Source: Pascua guehoae (taxonomy: Eukaryota > Basidiomycota > Tremellomycetes > Trichosporonales > Trichosporonaceae). Taken from it: a DNA stretch of 64,000 nt. Position 1 is the first letter of the stretch; every line of letters begins with the position of its first letter. The position numbers were made by a program, and so were the translations under genes. The notes beneath the pieces were generated by a model. That model was given only the letters and a program-made list of their open reading frames with translations. It ran no database searches and was not told the origin of the DNA. The stretch spans positions 1,047,285-1,111,284 of the forward strand of contig BCJX01000011.1 in NCBI GenBank assembly GCA_001600415.1. Direction: 5' to 3'. This document shows, piece by piece, positions 26,030 through 37,200 of the stretch.

Positions 26030-28794
26030 CTACTTGCTCTGCTTGAGCCAGCCCAGCAGACTTCCACTGCCACTCTGCACCTTTGCACCCTTGCGCTTCT
26101 TCGGACGCCCCGCACTCGACCCGACGCGATCGCGGCTCGGCTGACCCTCGCGGTCACGTTTCCGAGGCGACATCGAGCGAGAGGAACGCGCCAAACGCGT
26201 CTCACCACCGTGACTGTCACTATCCACGCCCTCAAACATGTCCCGGTTCAGACACAGATCAATGTGCTTGTTGAGCTCGCTGTTCGATGTCCCTGGTCCG
26301 AGAGCACGCGAGCAAATAGGGCACACTGGACCCACGAGGTGCGAGTTGGCAAGGTCAGAGTCAACACGTGGGGACGGATCGAGATCTGGAGTGGCGCTGC
26401 GGGAAAGACTGATCGACTCGTCCTTGACCTGATGCAAGACCTGTTCCAGGTCATCATCCTCCAGATGCGTCAGATCCACCGTGTCTTCTTGTTTGACCTT
26501 TGATGACGATGCGTTGCCAGGCGCTGAGAAGAACTGCTGGGTAAGCCGTCGTCATCCTCGCCACCCACTGTCTTCACTCCTTTCTCGGGAACTGTCAAGT
26601 CCTTGAGGTTCGTCAGGCGGATTCCAAGAAGGCGAACGCGGACGGGTAGCTCTTTACGCATGAGATCCAGCGCAATCTTGGCGTCAGCAAACAGGCGCCT
26701 TTCGCCACGTACGGGCAAGATCTCTTCCTTTGTCGAGATGTACTTCTTGACGGAAAACGCCCTTGTTTTGCCTGGAGTTAGCTCAAGCTGCGTCTGACCC
26801 TACTTCACAGCTTGAACTCACTCTCATACGTGTGGAGCTTGAACTTGACAGTCACCGTCCTTCCCGAGTACTGTAATCGGCGGAGGTCGCCTTCAAGCTC
26901 CTCGGCAATGCTCTCGAGCTCATTGAGGATATCTTCGTCGCGGTGCTTGTCACGGAATGTTCTGTTGTCAGGGCCACACTCCTGGCTAACTTACCGCTCG
27001 ACACCAACACTCTTCCTCTCCTCGCGTTTGTGTGGTGACACGGTGTTGCTGGCAATGCCAAGATATGCCTTGCTGTACAGTTAGACTATACTAATCGTAG
27101 TCCTGCACTGTGGACTCACCAGAGACCACGGAACCCAAACCAATGGTTCATAACAAGCAGCTCGACGCGATGGTTGAAAATGTCGCCGCAAGTCTGGTTT
27201 CAGCCGGAGGTCGACTAGGAGACTCTCACCTCCACACCCAGACCTTCGAGACAGCGTTCTGTGACGCGGCCAAACCCGGGAATCTTGCTGGACAAGTCAG
27301 TTTGCAAACGCGCAAATCAACTGACCGAACTGGTAGGTCTCTCATGAACCGGGTGATGACGGTGCGGTCCGCCTCGAGCTCAAACTGCCCATTGGGCTTG
27401 TTCTTGTCCGAGCAGATCTGGGATTAGCGTGGGGAAGGCCTACATAGATGACACACCTTTGCCAGCATGCGATTTGCGGCGATACCCGCCGAGATAGTCA
27501 TGCCAGTCTTGGCCTCGACATCGGCGCGAAGTTGCGATACCACGTCCCACGCGGACATGCCATGTTGGGCCATGTAGCTCGTGATACTAAGGGTGAGCAT
27601 GGGTAAACAATGGCAACAAGCCCGCTACGTACTTGAGGTAGCCTTCGTCCAGACCGGCCATCATGAGGTTCGAGTCATACTGGGCGTCAGCTAACGAAGA
27701 CGAGGCCTAGCTCACCTGCAAGAGCACCTCGCGGACCTTCTTTGACGCAGCACCATAGAGGTCGAAGTGCAGATCAGTCCTGGCTGTCAGCTTGCCTCAC
27801 CCAATGCAGCTCACAGAATGATGTGCGGACACAGCTTGCGCGCAATGAAGCCAGCCATTGCCGAGCGGACGCCATACTTGCGAGCCTCGTACGAAGCAGT
27901 GCAGAGCACGCCACCGCCAACTCCAAAGGCCTTGCCCTTCAGCGAAGGGTCACGCTGGATCTCGACCGCCGCGTACTGTCCGTCAGCAGATGAGGTATTG
28001 TAGGACACCCCCAGAAACCAAATGCTCACAAATGCGTCCATGTCGACATGCACGATGGTCTGCGACAGATCCCGCGTCGCCTCGACCTCCATGATCTGCA
28101 GTTAGCCTCGTCCAGTCACACGTCACATGTAGCACCCCGCACATGGACGGTTACACCCCCGCCTTGCCTGGCCTTCCCCTTCCTTGTCTTCCTTCCCTCC
28201 CTCCCTCCTTTCCTTCCCTCCCTTCCTTCCCTCCCTTCCTTCCCTCCCTTCCTTCCTTCTTTCCTCCCCTCCCTTTCCGTTCCCGCCTCCCCGCGACTCA
28301 CGATGCGGTCCGCGTCCGCCTCGAGTCGATCTTGCTGCGCCATAGCCATGAGCTCGTCGCGCTTTTGTCAGCACGTCCAGTGGTGTCATCTCCACGTACC
28401 TTTGAGCGGAACCACGCAATCTTGGCCGTGAGCTCGCGGTCCTTCTTGACCTGCATCTCATAGTACCTCGGAGGTCAGCTGTGGTCCGACTCTGCCATGG
28501 CGATTAGAAGACACACTTTGAGCCCTTGGACGCCTCGGCAATGATACGGTTCACCTCTACATGTCAGTCACATTCTGTACTGTAGTCCATGTGAAGGTGA
28601 CGGAAGACGTACCCGTCTGGTCGCGCGTCACGCCTGTTACTGTCAGAACGGTACGGTTGCGTGCAGAGCTGCTCACCCGCCTTGCCCACGCTCTGGCCAG
28701 CCAGACTACGCTCAAACGAGCGCCGGCGCTTCTCCTCCGCATCGATATCAGGCTTGGGTTCGACCATGTCGCTAGTCGTGGCCTGGGCGGCCAT
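26030..28794 (-). CDS. DNA polymerase kappa (DinB family, Y-family translesion polymerase)
   Basis: Seventeen exons encode about 638 residues: 28677-28794, 28613-28633, 28517-28556, 28400-28466, 28302-28361, 28030-28095, 27815-27975, 27716-27779, 27633-27679, 27457-27586, 27326-27417, 27230-27287, 27120-27193, 26995-27072, 26822-26961, 26578-26771, 26030-26536. Catalytic motifs are intact: HVDMDAF, the [12 protein letters not shown] fingers block, LDEGYL, the [11 protein letters not shown] loop, the IPGFGRVTE helix-hairpin-helix and the little-finger block [14 protein letters not shown]. The N-terminal [14 protein letters not shown] clasp marks kappa rather than bacterial Pol IV. One C2HC UBZ finger (CPICSRALG, then HIDLC) lies near the C-terminus, which ends [12 protein letters not shown]. 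The protein bypasses bulky minor-groove DNA lesions. The last intron is uncertain: donors at 26577 or 26568 both keep frame. Confidence 0.93.
28172..28278. repeat. Polypyrimidine tract in pol kappa intron 5
   Basis: About 100 bp of almost pure C/T on the plus strand, built of TTCCCTCCC and TTCC units, hence purine-only on the transcribed sense strand. Mirror symmetry of this kind can adopt triplex DNA. Confidence 0.7.
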
Positions 28795-29140
28795 GACCGC
28801 GGTTGTGGTTGCAGAATGGTGTGCTATGTAATTGCAACAGTGGAGGGTGGTGATTTATTTGTTTGTGAACCACCACTGAAGACAGACAGCTTCGTCAACC
28901 GGCAAGAATATCACGTGATCCAAGTCTCCCACGGTGGCATGCCACAGCCCACCACTCATTTCATTACAGACCTCCCTCCGCACCTCGAGACCCAAAAGAA
29001 CCGTCCAGACCAGCAACTGCTGCATGCATCCCTCACACACGTTCACCAGTCCGTTTCCAGTTGTGCATCACCGGAGGAGATGTGGGTGGTTGCTTAACCT
29101 ATTTGGCCTCTATCTACCGCGCAACATTTTTTAATCCTCT
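28795..29140. other. Spacer between QCR2 3' end and pol kappa start
   Basis: About 345 bp that should contain the pol kappa promoter and the QCR2 3' UTR. Nothing specific is recognised. Confidence 0.4.
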
Positions 29141-30908
29141 TTAAAGGCCAATCTCGTCGCTGGGAGGTGTCAGTACATGTTGTTTTATGTTAATCGGACA
29201 TGTATCCGTTACTGCAGGCTGTGCAGCTTGGCTATAGTGATACTCACGCGTAAGGAAGAACGTGCGTGTTGCCGACGGCGACGACTGTTGGCTTAGCCGA
29301 GAAGAGCTCCTCAGCAGCCTTCGAGACGGCCGACGCGGAGACACCCTCGAGCTGGGCGGCGACAGGGAGCTGGCCGGCAAGGAGGGCGGGGGCGGCAGCG
29401 GTGACAAGAGCCTCGGCGGTCGACTCGAGCTTGTAAGCCTCGGCAAACTTGGCCTTGGCAATGGCACGCTGGAGGAGCTCGTCCTGGACCGAGCTGGCAC
29501 CCTTGATGGCGGTAGCGACCTCCTGGGCAAGAGCGCGGACGTCCTGGTCAGTGTTGCCCTGGATGACAACACCGAAGAGCGACGCGTCAGAGTAGGGGTT
29601 GAGGAACGAGCGGATGGTCGCGCCAGGGTACTTGGCAGCAGCCTGGGCGAGGGGGCTCGAGCCGGGGGCCCACTTGAGCGACGACTCGCCGCCGAGGAGG
29701 TGGGGGAGGACGGTGAGCTCGGGGGTGGCAGCACCAGTCTTGCCGTACGCAATCACAAGGGTGGGCTTGGCAAGGGGGTTGTGGTGAGAGTCAAGAGCAA
29801 TGCGCTTCTCGCCGCCGTAGTAGGCCGAGGTGGGGGTCGAGAGGGACGCGGCAGAGCCGGGCGAGCCAGCGCCGAACGCAGAGTTGACAGCCGACGAAAG
29901 GGCCTCGGTGGAGATGCCCTGGCCGAGGACGGCAATGTTCGACTTGGCAAACGCAGTCTGGGCAAACGACTTGACGTTGTCAAGGGTGACGGGCGAGTGA
30001 GGGACGGCAAAGAGCGAGTTGCCGAGACCGCGGCGGAACGCAGCCTCGTGGGCAGCGTCGAGAGCAGCGGTCACGGGCTCGGCAGCAGCGGCGTGGGCCT
30101 CGGCCTGAACCTGGGGGATAACGAGCTCCGAGTACTCGTGGGGAATGAACTGCGACGACGAGAGAACCGACGCGAGGAGGGGGAGGAAGTGGCCCCTGCA
30201 AAGTCAGTATCGATGATGCTTGGGGCTGACGGGAGCCGAGCACAGTTGCCGAGGCCCCCTCTCATTGTCGTCCACTCACTCATCGCCACGGAGGAACTCG
30301 GCGGTGAGGAAAAGGTGCTCGCGCGTGAGGTTGGCCGAGAGGACACCGCCGTAGAGCTCAGTCTCGCGGACGGTCTTGAGGGCCGAACCCGAAGCAGTCG
30401 ACTGCGATGTTAGTTGTGCCGCGGACGGGTGGTGGTTCACGGTAGCCACAAAACGCCCTTGTTGGATTCCTCTTCACAAGCAGGAGATTACGGCGAGGGC
30501 AGGCATTACGCGCAGACCCAGAGGTTGGACATCCTCTCAATCTCATCGCGTCTTGCCCCTCTCGAACTCGACTTTCATTCCTCATCGCGCCCAACTGGAA
30601 ATGTTGCTCTCGCTTGCTCCCATTTTCTGTCTCTCCCTCTGCCTCTCCCCTTCCATTTCCAGACATCATCGCGACCGGCCGTAGGGACGATGACCCACCT
30701 TGAAGGCAAAGTTCTTCAGGACGTTGGCAACACCGGGAGCAGGCTCGTACCGGCTACCGGCCTTGACGACGACGGAGACCGAGGTGGTGGCCGGGCGCGC
30801 ACCACTTTCGATGCCGAGGACCTTGACGCCGGCGGCCTCTCCGAGAGACGCGGCGGTGGCGTAGGAGCGGCGCAGGGCCGGAGCGGCGCGGAGGCGGAGG
30901 AGGGACAT
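29141..30908 (-). CDS. QCR2: Ubiquinol-cytochrome c reductase core protein 2
   Basis: Four exons (30699-30908, 30280-30401, 29248-30195, 29141-29159) encode 432 residues. The first 20 residues (LLRLRAAPALRRSYATAAS) form a mitochondrial presequence. The body is two M16-peptidase-like halves. The zinc motif HxxEH is absent; the matching place reads VLKNFAFK, as expected for non-catalytic core 2 rather than a processing peptidase. Conserved stretches include ETELYGGVLSANLTREHLFL and GGESSLKWAPGSSPLAQAA. The last exon is only 19 nt and encodes DEIGL plus the stop, completing PYADE, the usual core-2 end. The protein sits on the matrix side of complex III and holds the assembly together. Confidence 0.92.
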
Positions 30909-31632
30909 GGGGAGGGAGTGGAGAGGGGGAGGTAGAGGTGCAAGCAGGTGTGTTCTCGGCGCAACTCAACTGCAGGGTGATGGTGGTGGTGGTTGGTGGT
31001 CTGGCTGCCGGCTGGCTGGCTGCTGGCTGCTGGGTGGTGGACGACTGGCTGCCCCTTGCTTGGTCTTGCTCGAACACGGATTGGCGGTCACTGGATAGTC
31101 CCGCTCCGCCTTGCCATCCCAACTTCGCACTCCGACCACCTCCGACTGGGCAAACAGGACCACCCTACACCCTACACTCGGCCATGTCATAATTCCGACC
31201 ATGTGGCACTTGTGATACCCACCCTCCTTCCAGCCAGTGACCGGTGACCCAATGCATGGCATTACTCCTCCCAGCTTGCCCCTAGCACCTTCAACATGGA
31301 TGCTGCCAATGGCGCAAGCATCGCCATGGCATGCTACCACTATCATGTTGATCATTGCTCACGACGGCGATCTTTGAACGCAGGGATTTGCATTAGGCAC
31401 ATCTGTGGTGGGGCTCTGGGTGGTCATCCACTTTGGTCCCCACCGCCCAATGGCAGAGGCGGTATTTGGTCCCACAACCCAGGCCTCGCCCATCAGACTT
31501 GAAATCCACCCAGCCTTAATCCAATTAACCATGGGACCCTTTGTATTATCCAGCTTTACTGAAATAAAAATGCCAATGGATGTCCTCAAGAATGACACGA
31601 ACCGCCCAACCAAACCCATACACAACGATGCA
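30909..31632. other. QCR2 upstream region and 3' flank of the methyltransferase
   Basis: About 720 bp between two head-to-tail minus-strand genes. It has a short CTGGCTG-rich run near 31005-31050 and no supported gene. Confidence 0.45.
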
Positions 31633-34233
31633 CTATGCTTTGCGCGCCCACCAAAAGCCCCACGGCGAGAAGACGCCACGACCACCCAGAGGTCCAGCCC
31701 TCCCTGTGCTCTGACCCATTAGCTCACGGGCAATGTCGGCCTCGAGCGCGTCGAACGCCTCAACGGCGAGTTCGCCAGAGTCGATGATTGTCGCGCGTGA
31801 CGCGCTAACCATTGCGCGTGTGGCCTCAGTGTCGTGTCGAGCCTCATCTAAGACGTCAGCATTTTGTTGTACAAGTACCGAGGGGTAGTCGGAGGAGTAA
31901 GAGCAGGAGGAGAAGGGCGAAAGAAAGAGGAGACGCCGTCATAATCGTCGCAAATAGAGCAGGGGTACACTGAGTGGGAGGAGATCGAGTAAACGGCGAT
32001 AAATAGAGCAGGAGCAGACAGAGCAGAAGTAGGGGGGAGGGGGGAAGAACAGGTGGAGAAGCAAGAAGGAGCACAACGGCGGAGAAGTTGAGCCGGGGGA
32101 GACGAGAGGAACACGAGGACGACGACGCAATACCGAGTGGAATGACGAGGGAATATCAGAAGGAATAGAGGTGAAGAACAGGCAGCCGACCTGTTTGCCT
32201 CCTCGCAGAAAAAACAATATCACTTGGATGGAAGCTCGCACATCTGGCCGTGGCTTCACGTCTTGCATGGAACTCCCATGAGGCTTAACCCGTCGCGGTC
32301 TAGGCCACTGCCCAGAAGGGACCGCCACATTCCCCAGCTCAGCAACCAAATCATTCCGGGGTCTTGCACGATTTCCTTCTTCCGGCATATGGGGAAGCTC
32401 TCACATCTTCCTCTTCTCCACTTAAGTCCCTTGTCAAGCCACGATAGCCAGTACCCATAAATCTCAGGGCTCGACTTTGTTCATAACCGGCAGTGTTTCA
32501 CTCCATCGACGACGGGACAAGGGGTGCCCGCTAGTGAGTACACCTAATTTATGGCCCGTTTGCCTGCCAGTATGGGGAACGCAAATCCACCCGTCACGGA
32601 CACGACAAAGCCTGGCAGCTGCCGTCGTGCAAGAAGGAATTATCACGAACAGGTGGGGTGGGAAGGGCATGGCTCTCGTGGATGCCTCGGTTGAGACTGC
32701 GTAGTTTTGTACCACTCCACTCAGCAAAAAAAAGCCCTCCTTCTCCCCAATTATTCTTCTCTCCCTCGGATATCTTTCCACCTTACAGATTGCACGCGCC
32801 ACTTCTTGGAACAAGTTGAAAGAGGAACAAAATTCACTCACCACCATCTTCACAGGGACACATCGGTCGGTAGTGAAAGTAGACATCGATGTCTGCGCGT
32901 TGAAAACCGGCTGCCTCCAGGGAGGCCTCCATATCGTTGAACACGGCGATGCTACAATCGTGTCAGCGCTTCAAAACAGGGCAAGGGAGTGAGGGAGCGC
33001 GATGAATTTCACTCACTCGATACCGGAACGGGAGAGAGCGCGACGGAATGTTTGCGACCACTGCGGGGTTTAGAATTAGTTCACACGCTAGACTAGCCAC
33101 GATGGGTTGTACAGATCTGGATCTGGATTGTCTAGCCCCCGGTTTGACACTAGACCTACCTGAGCTAAGGCCGGCGCTAACGCTTCCGCGGAGTATCCTC
33201 TCCAAACGCTGTAGCACATGAAGTTGTGTTCGTGGATAAGAATCAAGCCGCCGTAACGGAGGACCCGATGTGCCTGTCTAAGCATCGAACGGTAGTCTAA
33301 GATCTGATGCTGATTAGCGCGGTTCCACACTTCCGTCCCGTCCTTATCGTCTCTGGTGACTCACAGCATAATCCATCTGGCGGATGTGCACGACATCAAA
33401 GCTCTCGTCGGCGAACGCGTTCATTCCTTGCGGGATATCGACGCGCATGAACGTGACATTTTGTAGTTGCGAACTAATATAGGATTTCGCATGATACGCC
33501 CGTGGTCAGCTCGTGCCACGTTGGGTCTCGCCATTGTCGTGGGGGCGGTGACGTATCATCACCCTCTACCCATGCACTCACCTATGCTGGAATTGCAACC
33601 AGTCGATTCCAACACAGTCAACATGCGGAAACCTCGAGGCCATCTCGATGAGCCTTGGACGGTTAGCACGCCCAAGCTGAGGAAAATTGTGCTTCGCTTA
33701 CCAGCACCCCTGTCGACCGTCAGCAACATTTTGCGACTCGCCAACGGGAAGGCTCACTGTCCCACATCCAACGTCCAGTAGGCGGCGTAGGCCATTTTGA
33801 TCATTCAATACCTCATCAACGGGGCCGCGATAGAGATCTGGGAGCGACTTGAGGAGCTGTGGATCGCAGTGAGCAACATACCCCTCAAGAATGAGTAAAC
33901 ATCTGTGCGAAAACACACATAATGAACACGATCCAAGCGCTTCCTCAGTCAGCATGTCGTTCGGTAACTCAAACTAACGACGACTTCATCCTGGTCAACA
34001 GGAAAACGGTACGCCCAGAGGGTGTTGGAGCTACGCGGGACAAACAAAAAAATATGTCAGCCAATTTTTCTCGTCGAGTTGTCCTCCGTCCTAACCCACT
34101 ATGGGCGTCCGTAGCGGACAGAGAACGCTGCTGATCCAGTCACGTTGACGGGGGACGCATGGCGCACAGCTTCGAGGGAGTCGTCAGAGGTCTTGCCATT
34201 GTCATTTTGCCCGCTGCCGTTGTTGTCGCTCAT
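31633..34233 (-). CDS. SAM-dependent methyltransferase (class I, fungal UbiE/LaeA-like family)
   Basis: Eleven exons (34100-34233, 33979-34030, 33919-33939, 33758-33856, 33702-33709, 33582-33653, 33365-33473, 33160-33303, 33017-33060, 32842-32951, 31633-31847) encode 335 residues. Motif I is DVGCGTGCWLIEMA, followed by DCVGIDW, FDVVHIRQMDYA and the VLRYGGLILIHEHNF block. RYGRPYSNTLWAYRFPVDQDE at the N-terminus and PWGFWWARKA at the C-terminus are typical of these fungal methyltransferases. Gly-Cys-Trp of motif I comes from an 8-nt exon, and a 21-nt exon encodes RLDRVHY. The last intron is 994 nt, far larger than any other here; it begins GTGAGT and ends with CTGAC and TAG. The substrate is unknown. 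The final junction is the least certain, though it preserves frame and family ending. Confidence 0.8.
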
Positions 34234-37200
34234 TCTCGGGATGTGACAAACGTTGTCGCAAGATGCGTATGTGCGACGCTTGCTTGACCTGCGTATCAGC
34301 TAATATGCAGTGGGAGTACAGCTTTCGTAGCTTCCGCAGCTCAGTCACTCTTGGGGCAGGCAATTATGGATGCTATGGACGATGTGTGCAAAGCTTCCAC
34401 GACAGGTCTCGCCACCTCGAGGATTGTGGCAAGCAGGCACCACTTTTTGCCCCGAGACTAGCGGAGGTCGGACGCTATGTAGATCCGGCGTCCCTCCAAA
34501 GGCCTGGGTCGCACCTGCATCTGGATCCACCACCATTCTTGTCAATCCTCGGACCTGGGTTTCTCTCATCCTCATGTCTCGTCACTCTGCGTCTATTCTG
34601 GGGAGGCGCGTCATTCCGCTGTGTGGGACGCACCCATAGACGGGTGGCAATAGAACGCAACGAAAGGTCTCTCACTTACCTTTCCTCATGTGACGCGGTC
34701 TGAAAGGGTAACCTGGGCTGGCGATGGATAGATGTCGGTGCTCCGAGCAACCACCGCCTGTGTGACGGACAGGGGACGGAACCCGATCCCTTGCCGAAGC
34801 GCAGCGTATATCAAAGCTCGCCTGCGTTATTGACGGCTCCTTGGACACGGAAAGACAGAGATTTGGGCACAGTAAGAATGTTGCACGTCGTGAATAAATA
34901 TACGCCCGCGTCTCGGGAGAACAGGCATGTGAGACAGCAAATGGGCGGGCAGCGTTCATTCGCCTCCACTTGCGCTTTCTGCTTCCACAACGCGTGTGCA
35001 CGTGTCCTCCGCGTCGTACAACCCTGTGTTTTGCTCTTGCACGTTGGGGGGCTTGCCGCCAGCGCAACTCCGTTCCGAGTGGAGCTGCAGCGATCTCCGT
35101 TGGTTGTTGCCAAGGCCGTATGAGCTCGGCAACTACTCTGTAGATTGCTCTGATGAACCCTTGGGCTGGGCAGCTGGCAGCTGGACGGGCCACCCTTTGC
35201 GTTCCAACTGATGCACGGCAACACGTCATGTCGTCGCAGGCCGGCCGTAACCGGACCCTATGTAATTAAGCTGAACCACGAACCACAGCCGAGGTTGTCA
35301 ACCGCAGGCAGGCCACGCGCGATAACCAGTTGTGGGGTTTGTTGCACATGCTCTCAGGGTGGTCAGTCCTGTTCCGTGAACCCGCTCATCCTCGCTCGGC
35401 ATGAACAGCGTCTTATTTAATGAAGGCACGGACAATTTTTGGCTCCACGCTGGGTACATTGCTTGACTCTGTTCTACACATGCCATTTGCATACAAACAG
35501 AATGCGCTATCAAGAACATCCATCGAACTAGGTGCTGCAAGACACGGGCCCGGCGGGCCCGGCTACCTCCGATGGCCGTCCCGCTGCATCCTGAGCTGTG
35601 ATGACTACCCCACAGGATTATTCTTCCTCGGCGTGAGCCCATACTTGCCGAGCTAGAATAACAGACACTGGGTCCTTGGTGTGCCGAGTTTAAAAAAGCC
35701 CGTCTCCTCAATGAGGGAGGCTCGCCAGAAAGGCTCATCTCGGGTGGGTGATGACACTCAATTTGCAAAAAGCGCCAAACGAACGCTGCACCTTATCGGT
35801 CACTGAGACGACACGGGGGACAAGAGCACCCAGAGACAGACTGAAACGCACGCAACAGAGGACGCAACGACGTCCTCGTTATCAGGCCCCGTCATGGGTT
35901 GCCTCAGCTAAGGTACTGTCGATCTGTGGCGGCGTGGCGGGCTGCGCAGAGAAGGCACGGCGGTAACCTGTCAGGTGATGCCAAGCAACCCTGATTCGTC
36001 GTCATCGTACACTACCCATTCACAAATTATGTCCACGCCACAATTTATGTTCACCCACTCGGCTATCGGGTGATCGTGAAGGTTACGCAAGGCCGCCGAC
36101 GGCCACCTCCCTCAACAAGTCCAACCCCACCCGCGGAATGTAACACGGCGACGCCGCCGACTGGCAGGGTTTGCTTCCGAACCCACGGAGGAGACGGCCA
36201 TCTGCTGGATATGTAGTTTCCATAAAGTCCACCGACCAAAGACAATCCGGCGTCCCAACAGCCTGTGTATATAATAATGCCGTGGGTTCCGGTATCACCT
36301 TTGCACATCCATCGGTATACTACTGTAACCAAAATATCTGCTTGTTCGCTCTCACTATTCACCGCGAACCATGTTTCGTCGAGCAGATGTGATGACGAGG
36401 ACGACTTCAGCATACACGCTGTTCGGAAGGAAATGTAAATCGACAGGACATAACGAATATGTGCTGTCCGACAGTGTCCTTATCCCCTCTACTTCGTAGG
36501 TAGGGCAAGCAGTCATGCCATCACCACTCTATCGTAAGCGAAATTGGTCTTGAACAACCGTGTCATGGAGCTTGTTGCCCTCCTAAGCCTCCAGGACTTC
36601 AACAGGCAATGGAATTTGGTCGGCGTCGTCGGTGTTCCGCCGTGCATTCTAACAGAGAGTATCAGTTGAGATCTGAAAGGCTCTCTTGGGAGTGTTGGCC
36701 TCTGCGTTCGGCGTGGTTAGCGTCATGGCGCAGCCTGCGGTTTGCGCCCGAATGTTTGGGCAGAGTGCCGTCATTGTACGTGGCCAAGGCTAGGGTCTAA
36801 GATCGCCGGTAAGAAGTGCCGAACGGTCAAGGGGAAACCAAGTTCCTGGGATACACATGGTCACGGGTAGTGTGAAGGGGTAGGATATGTCATGTCAGAC
36901 AAGGATGTGTCATGTTCCGGGTCGTATCGAACACAAAACATCATCGGAGATGGAGCGCGCATGCTGTTCTTCAGAATGACCTCTCTGGCAAGGTGGAGCT
37001 TTTCATCATCCTTTCCTCACGCTTGACCAGCACAGGGACCCCCTGGAAGCGATACGCTGAATGTGCAATAATCCCCACGGGATCATTAGTTATAAACCCT
37101 ACACACAACGGCGGCGTTCACCACCAGCAAGCTCATAAATCGCAACTGCGGGAGTCCTAGTGGGGCCGTCATTGTTGGAGTTTGAACTATCACAAAGAAA

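Noticed and set aside
32464..32886. 141-codon frame as the 3' exon of the methyltransferase
   Set aside because: It can be joined in frame at 32804, but its sequence lacks the family ending, whereas the exon at 31633-31847 supplies PWGFWWARKA behind a good branch point and acceptor.
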